A DNA stretch of 64,000 nucleotides from Limnohabitans sp. Rim8. Its GTDB lineage: Bacteria; Pseudomonadota; Gammaproteobacteria; Burkholderiales; Burkholderiaceae_C. A program made the position numbers and the translations under genes. Shown piece after piece: positions 27,944 to 37,648 of the stretch; the stretch's first letter is position 1, and each line of letters begins with the position of its first letter. The DNA lies in assembly GCA_945901045.1 (NCBI GenBank), contig CAMDKK010000007.1, forward strand, positions 33,288 through 97,287. The letters are read 5' to 3'. The notes beneath the pieces are model-generated. The model did no database searches, was not told the DNA's origin, and worked only from the letters and a program-made list of their open reading frames with translations.

Positions 27944-28435
27944 ATGCAGCGATGTTTTTCTCTTTTCTGTCGGCCATCGGTGCTCGTGGCCTTGCTTTGG
28001 ATGTGCCTGGCTGGCTCCTTGATGGCCAGGGAGGCAGAACCCAGCGCCCAGGACCCCGTGGTCGAGGCCCGGATGGTGCATATTTCTGAAGAGTTGCGTT
28101 GTATGGTGTGCCAAAACGAATCCTTGGCGTCATCGCATGCTGAGTTGGCCGGAGACTTGCGTGAAGAGGTGCGCAGCCTGATTCGGCAAAACAAAACGGA
28201 TGACGAAATCAAGGCGTTTTTAATCACACGGTATGGCGATTTTGTGCTGTACCGTCCCACGGTCAAGCCCATGACGTGGGCTTTGTGGTTTGGCCCATTT
28301 GTTTTGTTGTTGCTGGCCTTGACGGCCATGGTGATGTATTTGCGACAGCGGCAAAGGCAAACACCCCAGGCCGGCTGGACTGACGAAGAGTTGAAAAAAG
28401 CAGAACGGCTGCTGAAAGACGGGGAGTCTGCGTGA
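27944..28435 (+). CDS. ccmH: Cytochrome c maturation protein CcmH
   Basis: 163 residues. Signal peptide, then the redox motif LRCMVCQN, ESLASSHA and DLREEVR, followed by one C-terminal transmembrane helix (ALWFGPFVLLLLALTAMVMYL). CcmH presents apocytochrome to CcmF. The C-terminal TPR part seen in fused E. coli CcmH is a separate gene here (ccmI). GTGA overlap with the next start. Confidence 0.94.
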   Translation: MQRCFSLFCRPSVLVALLWMCLAGSLMAREAEPSAQDPVVEARMVHISEELRCMVCQNESLASSHAELAGDLREEVRSLIRQNKTDDEIKAFLITRYGDFVLYRPTVKPMTWALWFGPFVLLLLALTAMVMYLRQRQRQTPQAGWTDEELKKAERLLKDGESA

Positions 28436-29679
28436 ATTCGAATTTTGTATTTATCTTGATCGCCTTGGCCCTGACGGCGGTAGTGGTGGTGGTGTTGATG
28501 TGGGGTTTGCTGCGCAGCCGTTTGACGCCAGAACACAAGCATGAACAGGCCAACACCAAGGTCTACCGCCAGCAGCTGCTGGACTTGGAAAAAGAACACG
28601 CGGAAGGCGTGATCAGCGCATTATCTTTCGAGCAGACCCGTGCCGAGTTGTTGGGCCGCATGCTGGAGGACACGGCGCAAACCGAAAATGCTGCAGGCTC
28701 AAAATCACCCCGCGCCTTGGTCAGCGCTATGGTCCTGGCGGTTTTGTTGCCTGTGGCTGCCATGTCCACTTATGTGTGGTTAGGTCAACCGCAAGGACTT
28801 GATCCGCAAATGACTGCGGCCGAGGCGTCTCAACAGCCTGATCTGCAAGCCATGGCGGACAGCTTGGCGCAAAAACTGCAGACCGATTCGAGCGACCCCC
28901 AGCGGTGGGTCATGCTGGGCCGTACCTACCGGGCACTGAATCAGTATGACAAAGCACTTCCCGCCTACCAAAAAGCATTGGATTTGAGGGGGGACGATGA
29001 CATTGCCTTGGAGCGTGCGGAAGTTCTGGCGCTGCGCCGTGGTGGGGATTTCTCTGGCGAACCTTGGGCTGTGATTCGGCAGGTGCTGGCCAAGAATGCC
29101 CGTCATTTCAACGGCTTGGCATTGGCCGGTAGCGCATCGTATGCACAAGGCGATTACAAGAAAGCCATTCAATACTGGCAACTGGCGCGCAGCGAATTGA
29201 ATGAAAACGACGAAGAGTTGAAGGGCTTGGATATCGCCTTGAACACGGCGCGTGAAAAAGCGGGAGAACCTGCGATGGCTCCAAAACAGCCTGCGCCATC
29301 GCAAGCTTCCGTTGCCTCGACCGTGTCTGCGTCGGGTGCAGCGCTCAGCGGCCGCGTGTCGATCGATCCGAGTGTCAAAGCACAGATTGCGCCCACGGAC
29401 GTGGTCTTTGTCTATGCCACGCCCACAGACGGCCAGAAGATGCCCTTGGCCATTCTGCGCAAGACGGTAGACAATTTGCCCTTTGATTTTGTACTGGACG
29501 ACAGCATGGCTATGAATTCTGCAAGCAAACTCTCTTCGCAAACCAAAGTCATGTTGAAGGTGCGCATCTCCAAATCCGGCGAAGCCATGACACGCCCAGG
29601 CGACTGGATGGGCGTGCTGGAGAACGTGGCCGTGGGTTCGCGCAATTTGAAGTTGGTTGTCAACCAGCAGGCCCCGTGA
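28432..29679 (+). CDS. ccmI: Cytochrome c maturation protein CcmI (TPR)
   Basis: 415 residues starting with GTG, overlapping the ccmH stop. Two N-terminal membrane segments flank a short loop (EHKHEQANTKVYRQQLLDLEKEH), followed by periplasmic TPR repeats (RWVMLGRTYRALNQYDKALPAYQKALDL) and a C-terminal beta-rich domain. CcmI binds the C-terminus of apocytochrome c and hands it to CcmH/F. It ends the operon; the next 234 nt to 29913 hold no gene. Confidence 0.93.
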   Translation: MNSNFVFILIALALTAVVVVVLMWGLLRSRLTPEHKHEQANTKVYRQQLLDLEKEHAEGVISALSFEQTRAELLGRMLEDTAQTENAAGSKSPRALVSAMVLAVLLPVAAMSTYVWLGQPQGLDPQMTAAEASQQPDLQAMADSLAQKLQTDSSDPQRWVMLGRTYRALNQYDKALPAYQKALDLRGDDDIALERAEVLALRRGGDFSGEPWAVIRQVLAKNARHFNGLALAGSASYAQGDYKKAIQYWQLARSELNENDEELKGLDIALNTAREKAGEPAMAPKQPAPSQASVASTVSASGAALSGRVSIDPSVKAQIAPTDVVFVYATPTDGQKMPLAILRKTVDNLPFDFVLDDSMAMNSASKLSSQTKVMLKVRISKSGEAMTRPGDWMGVLENVAVGSRNLKLVVNQQAP

Positions 29680-29913
29680 AGGGATGTTTGGGGGGGTGAA
29701 CAGGGTGTTTAGTGTCATAATGAACATGGTTTTTTGTTCTTTTTTAACACCACTTGCCGTTGCAAAAATCCTTGCATGACGAATTTTTCAACACGCTAAC
29801 CCGCATAAAAACATGACTCCAGCAGTGGTTACGCTTTTCTTGAAATCTGCCGATTCTCGAGAGAATGCGTGTCGGTTCGGTTCCGCCGCGCAGCTTCATC
29901 GAATGAGGACACC

Positions 29914-30549
29914 TTGAGCTCATACAACACCCCTTTCGAAATTCATGTGCATGGTGATGTCTTGCTCCGCAGTGACGTCGACCTGACTGCGCTGCAAGAG
30001 GCACTGAAGCCGCTGTGGAAGTATGCCGGTGCCCGTTCTTTGTCGGAGGGTGCAAAAAGCCTTTACGAAGAAGAGCCCGGGATCGTTTTCGAACATTCAG
30101 AGCATCGCTTGCAGTTGTGCTGGACGGTTCGTGGCAGCGAAGATTTTCGTCAGGTCTTGGACGACATGTGCATGAACATCAATGAGGTGTCGGCTACAGG
30201 TGCGCAAATCGAAGTCACTTTTTACGACACAGAATACGACGACGAAGATGAAGAGCACGGCACCGAGTCCCGCGACGACTTCTTGATTTTGTTCGTTGGC
30301 CCCGACCCCGCGTCCATCATGCAGGCGCAGCGTAATTTGCTGGTGCAGGATGTGGTCAGCCTGATGGAGCGACATTTTGATGGCGCAGAGTTGGGCGGCG
30401 TTGTGGCTGAAATTGACAAGCTCTTTGGCCAACGCTTTGAAGACTTGGTGAGCTCATTGGAACTCGGCAAGCCGCCACGCGGAGGTATGGGGGGCTCCGG
30501 TCCGCAGGGGCATGGTGGTGGCGGTCGCCGGCCTCGCCATTTGCATTGA
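29914..30549 (+). CDS. Conserved acidic hypothetical protein with Gly-rich tail
   Basis: About 211 residues if the TTG at 29914 is used, which has GAGG six bases upstream; a GTG at 29869 would add 15 residues. The protein is soluble and acidic, with an Asp/Glu-rich stretch (YDDEDEEHGTE) in the middle and a Gly/His/Arg-rich tail. I recall related proteins in Burkholderiales annotated as DUF6806, but cannot confirm the number. It contains no membrane segments or catalytic motif that I recognise. No function is proposed. Confidence 0.7.
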   Translation: MSSYNTPFEIHVHGDVLLRSDVDLTALQEALKPLWKYAGARSLSEGAKSLYEEEPGIVFEHSEHRLQLCWTVRGSEDFRQVLDDMCMNINEVSATGAQIEVTFYDTEYDDEDEEHGTESRDDFLILFVGPDPASIMQAQRNLLVQDVVSLMERHFDGAELGGVVAEIDKLFGQRFEDLVSSLELGKPPRGGMGGSGPQGHGGGGRRPRHLH

Positions 30550-30567
30550 TTTCACTGACTGTTCGGC

Positions 30568-31878
30568 ATGGCCTTGTTTTCTGCTGATGCGCTGAACCCC
30601 GGGGTTCGCAAGCGGGAGGTTTTTGGCTGGGCCATGTACGACTTTGCCAACTCAGGTTACACCACGGTGGTTATCACCGCGGTGTTTGCGGCTTATTTTG
30701 TGGGCGGTATTGCGGGCGGTGCGGCGTGGGCGACGCTGGCTTGGACGTCTGCCTTGAGCCTGTCCTATGCGATTGTCATGCTGACCATGCCGGGCTTGGG
30801 GGCGTGGGCTGATCGGCATGCGGCCAAAAAGAAATTGTTGTCATGGGTCACCGTAGCGTGTGTCATCAGCACCGCCGCATTGGCTTGGGTTGGGCCTGAT
30901 CAGGTGGCCTTGGCCGTCGTGTTGATTGTGGTTTCCAATACCTTTTTCTCTTACGGCGAGTCTCTGACGGCGTCTTTTCTACCAGAGCTTGCCAAGCCCG
31001 AAGCCATGGGGCGCGTGAGCGGATGGGGGTGGTCTTTGGGTTATATCGGCGGCATGTTGGCCTTGGGGATCTGCCTGGGGTATGTCCTGTGGGCCCAAAG
31101 TCAAAACATTCCTGCCGCCCAATTTGTGCCGGTGACGATGCTGATCACGGCCAGCATCTATGCCTTGGCGGCTTTGGTGACTCTTGCCTTGCTCAAGGAG
31201 CATGCACAAGCGCAACCGAACAGGCCCCGTCCCGCAGGCTTGACGGGTCAGATGCGCCAACTCTGGCAGACTTTGCAGGAGGCGCGTCAGTTCAAAGATT
31301 TCAGCCAGTTGCTGGCTTGCTCTGTGGCTTACCAAGGAGGGGTGGCGGTGGCCATTACCTTAGCGGCCATTTATGCCGAGCAGGTGATTGGTTTTGAAAA
31401 ACAAGAAACGATGGTGCTGATTTTTGTACTGAACTTGGCTGCTTTTGCTGGGGCATTCGGTTTTGGTTATGTGCAAGACCGGATTGGGCACAAGATCGCT
31501 TTGGGCATCACCTTGCTGGGCTGGATGTTGACCTGTGTGATTGCAGCCTTGTCCACAACCAAGGGGCAATTTTGGTGGGCGGCTGCCATTGCGGGCATTT
31601 GCATGGGCTCAAGTCAATCGGCTGGCCGCGCCATGGCCGGTTTGTTAGCACCCCCCGATCGTTTGGGTCAGTATTTCGGACTCTGGACCTTTGCCATTCG
31701 CCTGGCCAGTATCGTGGGCCCCCTCACCTATGGTCTGATCACTTGGCTGACCGATGGCAATCAGCGCCTGGCCATCGCTTCCACCGCCGTGTTGTTTTTA
31801 CTGGGCTTGGTGCTCTTGATCCCGATCGACATGCAGCGTGGACGCCAAGCTGCATTGGCTGCGTCATCTTTGCGCTGA
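30568..31878 (+). CDS. MFS permease of the UMF1 type
   Basis: 436 residues with about twelve membrane helices. The opening GWAMYDFANSGYTTVVITAVF is the hallmark of the UMF1/Atg22-like branch of the major facilitator superfamily, whose substrates are not known in most bacteria. It starts 18 nt after the preceding gene and overlaps the start of the YgjP-like gene by 41 nt. Confidence 0.88.
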   Translation: MALFSADALNPGVRKREVFGWAMYDFANSGYTTVVITAVFAAYFVGGIAGGAAWATLAWTSALSLSYAIVMLTMPGLGAWADRHAAKKKLLSWVTVACVISTAALAWVGPDQVALAVVLIVVSNTFFSYGESLTASFLPELAKPEAMGRVSGWGWSLGYIGGMLALGICLGYVLWAQSQNIPAAQFVPVTMLITASIYALAALVTLALLKEHAQAQPNRPRPAGLTGQMRQLWQTLQEARQFKDFSQLLACSVAYQGGVAVAITLAAIYAEQVIGFEKQETMVLIFVLNLAAFAGAFGFGYVQDRIGHKIALGITLLGWMLTCVIAALSTTKGQFWWAAAIAGICMGSSQSAGRAMAGLLAPPDRLGQYFGLWTFAIRLASIVGPLTYGLITWLTDGNQRLAIASTAVLFLLGLVLLIPIDMQRGRQAALAASSLR

Positions 31879-32416
31879 GCTCCAAGTGTCGGTAACTGAT
31901 TTGCCCTTGCTGCGGGGCTATCCAGAATCTTTGCAAAGCCAGGTTCAGACGCTCATCTCGCAAAACCACTTGACTGAGTGGTTGCTCAACAAATACCCGC
32001 AAGCGCATGGCATTCGCACAGACGGTGCGCTGTACAACTACGTGACCGAACTTAAAAACGAATGCATGCGCAATGCCGATGCGGTGAGCAAGGTGGCATT
32101 TGACAGCAAAATTCACGTGATTCAAAACGCATTGGGCTTGCATTCGACCATTTCAAGGGTGCAGGGCAGCAAGCTCAAATCCAAAAGAGAAATCAAATTG
32201 GCGGCAGTGTTTAAAGACGCACCCCTTGAATTTTTACGCATGATCACAGTACACGAATTGGCGCACCTGCGCATTCGTGACCATGACCGCGCTTTCTACC
32301 AGTTGTGCCTTCACATGGAGCCGGCTTACCACCAATTGGAGTTTGATCTGCGGGTCTACCTCACGCATTTGGAGCTGAAAGGGGCGCGTTTATGGGCTCC
32401 AAGCCCAAAGTCCTAA
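31838..32416 (+). CDS. YgjP-like zinc metallopeptidase-domain protein
   Basis: 192 residues. Zinc-binding HELAHLRIRDHDRAFY near residue 145 matches the YgjP/DUF45 family (HExxH plus a downstream His). It is probably cytosolic since no signal peptide is seen. The start lies inside the 3' end of the MFS gene in another frame, which is long for an overlap (41 nt), but no later ATG leaves the N-terminal part intact. Substrate unknown. Confidence 0.85.
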   Translation: MDAKLHWLRHLCAELQVSVTDLPLLRGYPESLQSQVQTLISQNHLTEWLLNKYPQAHGIRTDGALYNYVTELKNECMRNADAVSKVAFDSKIHVIQNALGLHSTISRVQGSKLKSKREIKLAAVFKDAPLEFLRMITVHELAHLRIRDHDRAFYQLCLHMEPAYHQLEFDLRVYLTHLELKGARLWAPSPKS

Positions 32417-32436
32417 AGCAATTCTCAATGCAATTC

Positions 32437-33288
32437 TCAATGCAAGTCATTAGCCTGGCTGCATTGCTGGGCGGGCAAATCCAGCCACCGCAGGGCTGCA
32501 GCTTGCAAATCAATTAACGCGCCTGTTGTCAGAAGTTGCGTCAAGTGTGCCGCATCGGGTTGATCTGGTATCGCCAGCAGGCCTTGGGTTTCAAGCAAAC
32601 GCCGGGTTTGCCTGGCCACGGGCTCACCGGTCGAAAAAAAGGCAATCTCCGAACCCACAATCGCACGCAATTCGTCGACGGCAAAGACATAGTGGGTGCA
32701 ACCTAAAACCAAGCTGTCTATTTGCCCCGCCCCTTTGCCGAACGGGCCCATGGCTTGGGTATAGGTTTGACACAGTCGGTGAATTTCAGAATTTTGCGCA
32801 GCGCTTGCGGGGGGGTGTCCGGTACTCCATTCAATGGCGTTGGCCAAACCCTTGCAGTGTTGGATCACAAACTCGGCTTGGCCTTGCAGGCTGTCCAGAA
32901 GTCTGGCGAACTTGGCACTGGCCAAGGTGCCGCGAGTACCGATGACCCCGATTCGCCCGGTTTGGCTTTGTGCCACGGCGGTTTTGAGCGCCGGTTCCAC
33001 GCCAATCAAGGGCATTTGCGGATAGCGCATACGCACTTCGTGAATGGCGGCTGCCGTTGCCGTGTTGCACGCGACCACCAAGGCTTTGATGTGGTGATGC
33101 GCAAGCAGATAGTCGGCAATGGCATGGGTGCGTTCAGCCACAAAAGCATCCCCGCGCTCGCCATAGGGCGCATGACCGCTGTCGGCCACATACACAAAGC
33201 GCTCATGCGGTAATTCGGCCATCAAGGCCTGTAAAACGCTCAGTCCGCCAATGCCGCTGTCAAAGACGCCAATGGGTTGATCGGCCAT
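32437..33288 (-). CDS. murI: Glutamate racemase
   Basis: 283 residues. The catalytic cysteines lie in VACNTATAAA and GCTHYVF; the N-terminus is GVFDSGIGGLSVLQAL with the family's first Asp/Ser. MurI makes D-glutamate for peptidoglycan. It lies 33 nt downstream of the fumarase gene on the same strand. Confidence 0.96.
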   Translation of the reverse strand: MADQPIGVFDSGIGGLSVLQALMAELPHERFVYVADSGHAPYGERGDAFVAERTHAIADYLLAHHHIKALVVACNTATAAAIHEVRMRYPQMPLIGVEPALKTAVAQSQTGRIGVIGTRGTLASAKFARLLDSLQGQAEFVIQHCKGLANAIEWSTGHPPASAAQNSEIHRLCQTYTQAMGPFGKGAGQIDSLVLGCTHYVFAVDELRAIVGSEIAFFSTGEPVARQTRRLLETQGLLAIPDQPDAAHLTQLLTTGALIDLQAAALRWLDLPAQQCSQANDLH

Positions 33289-33321
33289 GACACGCCTGTG
33301 TTGTTTTGTTAAGCCGCAGTA

Positions 33322-34875
33322 TCAAGTCGCAGTGACCGCAATGCCTTTGAACTCACCCGTGGCAATGCGTTTTTGCCATTCGGCGGGCCCCGTGATATGG
33401 GCGCTGGTGCCGCCAGCGTCCACCGCCACGGTCACGGGCATATCGACCACGTCGAACTCGTAAATCGCTTCCATGCCCAGGTCTTCAAACCCCACTACCT
33501 TGGCGTGCTTGATGGCTTTGGAGACCAGGTAAGCGGCGCCGCCCACCGCCATGAGGTAGGCCGACTTGTGTTTTTGGATGGCTTCAATGGCGCTCGGGCC
33601 GCGCTCAGCTTTGCCGATCATGGCGATCAAACCGGTTTGTGCCAGCATCATCTCGGTGAAGCTGTCCATGCGGGTGGAGGTGGTCGGACCGGCCGGTCCC
33701 ACGGCCTCGTCACCGACCGGGTCCACAGGACCAACGTAATAAATCACGCGGTTGGTGAAGTCCACGGGCAATGTCTCGCCTTTGCCCAGCATGTCTTGGA
33801 TGCGCTTATGGGCCGCGTCCCGGCCTGTCAGCATTTTGCCGTTGAGCAACAGGGTTTGGCCAGGTTTCCAACTCGCCACTTCATCTTTGGTGAGGGTGTT
33901 CAGATCAACGCGCTGGCTCTTTTGGGTGTCGGGAGTCCAATTGACATCGGGCCAAAGATCAAGTGATGGCACCTCCAGATAGACCGGGCCTGAGCCGTCC
34001 AACACAAAATGGGCGTGGCGTGTGGCTGCGCAGTTGGGGATCATGGCAACCGGCTTGCTGGCGGCGTGCGTGGCGTACATCTTGATTTTGACGTCCAGCA
34101 CGGTGGTCAGGCCGCCCAGACCTTGGGCGCCAATGCCCAAGGCGTTGACCTTGTGGTACAGCTCCAGACGAAGTTCTTCGACTTGCGTGAGCTTGTCGCC
34201 TTGGCTGGATTTTTCGAGCAACTGGTACATGTCCAGGTCGTCCATCAGACTTTCTTTGGCCATGAGCACGGCTTTTTCTGCGGTGCCGCCAATGCCGATG
34301 CCCAGCATGCCTGGAGGGCACCAGCCCGCGCCCATGGTGGGCACTGTTTTGAGCACCCAGTCGACCACGCTGTCACCGGGGTTGAGCATCACCATCTTGG
34401 ATTTGTTTTCGCTGCCGCCGCCTTTGGCTGCAACGGTGACATCGACTTTGTTACCTGGCACGAGTTGCGTGAAGATCACAGCGGGGGTGTTGTCTTTGGT
34501 GTTTTTGCGGGCGAACTGCGGGTCATCGACCACCGAGGCACGCAGCATGTTGTCTGCGTAGTTGTAGCCACGGCGCACGCCTTCGTTGATGGCGTCTTCG
34601 AGACTGCCCGAAAAGCCCTCGAGCCGCACATCCATGCCGACTTTCAGGAACACGTTCACGATGCCGGTGTCCTGGCAGATCGGACGGTGACCTATGGCGC
34701 TCATTTTGCTGTTGGTCAAAATTTGTGCAATCGCGTCTTTTGCTGCAGGGCTTTGCTCACGCGCATAAGCCGTTGCCAGATGCGAAATAAAGTCTGCCGG
34801 GTGGTAGTAGCTGATGTACTGCAGCGATGCTGCGACCGATTCAATCAGGTCTTCTTGTTGGATGCGTGTGGTCAT
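33322..34875 (-). CDS. fumA: Class I fumarate hydratase
   Basis: 517 residues, with a cluster-ligand Cys in ICQDTGIVNVF and others in GWCPPGMLGIGIGGTAEKA and PNCAATRHAHF. The C-terminal domain has GPTTSTRMDSF, the swivelling fumarase beta part. Class I fumarases carry an oxygen-labile [4Fe-4S] cluster and hydrate fumarate to malate in the TCA cycle. Single-chain form. Confidence 0.94.
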   Translation of the reverse strand: MTTRIQQEDLIESVAASLQYISYYHPADFISHLATAYAREQSPAAKDAIAQILTNSKMSAIGHRPICQDTGIVNVFLKVGMDVRLEGFSGSLEDAINEGVRRGYNYADNMLRASVVDDPQFARKNTKDNTPAVIFTQLVPGNKVDVTVAAKGGGSENKSKMVMLNPGDSVVDWVLKTVPTMGAGWCPPGMLGIGIGGTAEKAVLMAKESLMDDLDMYQLLEKSSQGDKLTQVEELRLELYHKVNALGIGAQGLGGLTTVLDVKIKMYATHAASKPVAMIPNCAATRHAHFVLDGSGPVYLEVPSLDLWPDVNWTPDTQKSQRVDLNTLTKDEVASWKPGQTLLLNGKMLTGRDAAHKRIQDMLGKGETLPVDFTNRVIYYVGPVDPVGDEAVGPAGPTTSTRMDSFTEMMLAQTGLIAMIGKAERGPSAIEAIQKHKSAYLMAVGGAAYLVSKAIKHAKVVGFEDLGMEAIYEFDVVDMPVTVAVDAGGTSAHITGPAEWQKRIATGEFKGIAVTAT

Positions 34876-34912
34876 AGGTCGCTCTGTTTTGAAAGAAATC
34901 TAAATTGAAAAT

Positions 34913-35524
34913 TCAATGTCCGCCGGAGGACTGGTGGTGAGACATCAGTTTGTCTGTGTAGGCAATGGCCATGGCGCTGAGCAAAAAAGTAATGTGAATG
35001 ACGGTTTGCCACATCATTACTTTTTCGTCGTAATTGGCTGCATTGATGAAGGTTTTAAGCAAATGGATCGAGCTGATGCCAATGATGGCCGTGCCCAGCT
35101 TGACTTTGAGAACAGAGGCATTCACGTGGTCCAGCCATTCTGGTTGGTCGGGATGATGTTCCAGATTCATGCGCGAGACAAAGGTTTCGTAGCCTCCCAC
35201 AATGACCATGATGAGCAGGTTGGAGATCATGACCACGTCAATCAGGCCCAGCACCACCAGCATAATGATGGTTTCATTGAGGCGGGTGATGCTGGCATCG
35301 GATTTGTAGCCAATGCCAACGATAAGGGCTTGCAAGGCGTTTTGGTTGCCAAATACCGCTTCCAGTAAATGCACCAACTCGACCCAGAAGTGGAAGACGT
35401 AGACGGCTTGCGCGGCAATGAGTCCCAAATACAAAGGCAGCTGCAACCAGCGACTGGAAAAAATCAGACTGGGCAGGGGGCGCAAGGCGGTTGGCTTTCC
35501 TTTGGACTGGGGCGAAGAGGGCAT
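34913..35524 (-). CDS. YqhA-like (UPF0114) membrane protein
   Basis: 203 residues with four hydrophobic helices. VLGLIDVVMISNLLIMVIVGGYETFVSR is the diagnostic core of the TIGR00645/YqhA family. Function is unknown. It lies 37 nt upstream of the fumarase start on the same strand. The 165-nt gap to acs (35690) should hold the promoters for both directions. Confidence 0.9.
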   Translation of the reverse strand: MPSSPQSKGKPTALRPLPSLIFSSRWLQLPLYLGLIAAQAVYVFHFWVELVHLLEAVFGNQNALQALIVGIGYKSDASITRLNETIIMLVVLGLIDVVMISNLLIMVIVGGYETFVSRMNLEHHPDQPEWLDHVNASVLKVKLGTAIIGISSIHLLKTFINAANYDEKVMMWQTVIHITFLLSAMAIAYTDKLMSHHQSSGGH

Positions 35525-35689
35525 GGACGGGCTTTGTAAAGGATCAGACCAATGAAAATGGAGAATACAGATTTTAGAGGTTTGTCAGCTTCTTTGATTG
35601 AAAGAATGCTGTCAGTCAGTGCTTTGTAAGAGCCAGGCCCGACATTCAGCTTAAATTTTCAGTTTCAGCTTTTTCAGGAGACATATTCA

Positions 35690-37648
35690 ATGAGTGCTAT
35701 TTACAACCCCAGCCCTGCCTTTGTGCAGAATGCCCATATCTCTGGTATGGCCGCATACGATGCCTTGTGTCAAGAAGCGGAAAACGATTACCAGGCCTAC
35801 TGGGCCCGGCTCGCCAAAGAGTTCATCACCTGGAAAACGCCCTTTACCCGAGTGCTCGATGAGTCGAACGCGCCATTTTTCAAATGGTTCGAAGATGGCA
35901 CCTTGAATGCCTCTTACAACTGCTTGGACCGCAACGTCGAAAAGGGGCTGGGCGACAAGACAGCCATCATCTTCGAATCCGATGGCGGTGAAGTGTCCAA
36001 GATAACTTACAGCCAATTACTGGCCAAGACCTGCCAATTTGCCAACGCCCTGAAATCATTGGGCATCCAAAAGGGCGACCGCGTCGTTATTTATATCTCC
36101 ATGTCGATTGATGGCGTAGCCGCCATGCAAGCCTGCGCTCGCATTGGGGCGACCCACTCGGTGGTGTTTGGCGGGTTCTCTGCCCAGTCCCTGCGGGACC
36201 GGATTGAAGACACCGGTGCTGTGGCCGTCATCACCGCAGACAACCAGGTGCGCGGCGGAAAATTGTTGCCTTTGAAGTCCATCGTGGACGAAGCCATCGC
36301 TTTGGGTGGATGCGACTCGATCCGTCACGTGTTGGTCGTCAAGCGGTCAGGCGCAGACATGGCCATGATGGCCGGTCGTGACCTGTGGCTGCAGGAATTG
36401 GCCGACAAGCAAGCCCATACCTGCGAGCCAGAGTGGGTGGGCGCTGAGCACCCCCTGTTCTTGCTCTACACCTCGGGATCGACCGGCAAGCCCAAAGGCG
36501 TGCAGCATTCCACGGGTGGCTACCTGCTGCACGCAGCGCTCACCACCCAATGGACTTTTGACTTGAAGCAAGACGACGTCTTCTGGTGCACGGCCGACAT
36601 CGGTTGGGTCACAGGCCACACCTACATCACCTATGGTCCTCTGGCTTTGGGCGGCACCGAGATTGTCTTCGAAGGCGTACCCACTTATCCCGACGCTGGC
36701 CGCTTCTGGAAGATGATCCAAGACCATAAAGTCTCTATTTTCTACACTGCACCTACCGCCATTCGCTCGCTCATCAAGGCGGCTGAAGCCAAGGACGCCG
36801 TGCACCCCAAGAGCTACAACTTGTCTAGCCTGCGTTTGCTCGGCTCGGTCGGCGAGCCGATCAATCCCGCGGCCTGGGAGTGGTACCACAAGCACGTGGG
36901 CGGTGGCAACTGCCCGATCGTCGACACCTTCTGGCAAACCGAAACCGGTGGCCACATGATCACGCCCTTGCCGGGTGTGACGCCCATGGTGCCGGGCTCC
37001 TGCACCCTGGCGTTTCCGGGTATCCACGCCGCTATCGTGAGCGAAACCGGCGAAGACATGCCCAACGGCCAAGGCGGTATTCTGGTCGTGAAGCGCCCAT
37101 GGCCTTCAATGATTCGCAATATTTGGGGCGACCCCGAGCGTTTCAAGAAGAGCTACTACCCTGAAGAATTCCACGGCAAGTACTACTTGGCTGGCGACGG
37201 CGCGATCCGCGACGAAAAAACGGGCTACTTCACCATCACCGGCCGCATCGACGACGTGTTGAACGTCTCGGGTCACCGCATGGGGACGATGGAAATTGAA
37301 TCCGCCTTGGTCAGTTGCACTGAGTTGGTCGCTGAGGCCGCCGTGGTAGGCCGCCCTGACGATACCACCGGCGAGGCCATCTGCGCCTTCGTGGTGCTCA
37401 AGCGCGCGTTGCCCAGCGGCGAAGAGGGCAAAGCCATTGCCAAGCAATTGCGCGATCACGTTGCCAAAGAAATTGGTCCGATTGCGAAGCCGAAAGACAT
37501 CCGCTTTGGTGAGAATTTGCCCAAGACCCGCTCCGGCAAAATCATGCGCCGCCTGTTGCGCTCACTGGCCAAGGGTGAAGAAATCACGCAGGACACCAGT
37601 ACCCTTGAGAACCCGCAAATTTTGAGCCAGTTGGGCCAAGCCTACTGA
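35690..37648 (+). CDS. acs: Acetyl-CoA synthetase
   Basis: 652 residues. AMP-binding loop [39 protein letters not shown] and the C-terminal catalytic Lys in [14 protein letters not shown], a site often controlled by lysine acetylation. Acs activates acetate to acetyl-CoA via acetyl-AMP. AGGAG precedes the ATG. Its TGA is directly followed, with no spacer, by the stop of the convergent ggt gene. Confidence 0.97.
   Translation: MSAIYNPSPAFVQNAHISGMAAYDALCQEAENDYQAYWARLAKEFITWKTPFTRVLDESNAPFFKWFEDGTLNASYNCLDRNVEKGLGDKTAIIFESDGGEVSKITYSQLLAKTCQFANALKSLGIQKGDRVVIYISMSIDGVAAMQACARIGATHSVVFGGFSAQSLRDRIEDTGAVAVITADNQVRGGKLLPLKSIVDEAIALGGCDSIRHVLVVKRSGADMAMMAGRDLWLQELADKQAHTCEPEWVGAEHPLFLLYTSGSTGKPKGVQHSTGGYLLHAALTTQWTFDLKQDDVFWCTADIGWVTGHTYITYGPLALGGTEIVFEGVPTYPDAGRFWKMIQDHKVSIFYTAPTAIRSLIKAAEAKDAVHPKSYNLSSLRLLGSVGEPINPAAWEWYHKHVGGGNCPIVDTFWQTETGGHMITPLPGVTPMVPGSCTLAFPGIHAAIVSETGEDMPNGQGGILVVKRPWPSMIRNIWGDPERFKKSYYPEEFHGKYYLAGDGAIRDEKTGYFTITGRIDDVLNVSGHRMGTMEIESALVSCTELVAEAAVVGRPDDTTGEAICAFVVLKRALPSGEEGKAIAKQLRDHVAKEIGPIAKPKDIRFGENLPKTRSGKIMRRLLRSLAKGEEITQDTSTLENPQILSQLGQAY

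Noticed and set aside
27361-28599. 412-codon minus-strand open frame opposite ccmG/ccmH
   Set aside because: Antisense to two certain ccm genes; no recognisable domain.
33373-34908. Plus-strand open frames opposite the fumarase gene
   Set aside because: Shadows of a well-supported class I fumarase on the minus strand.
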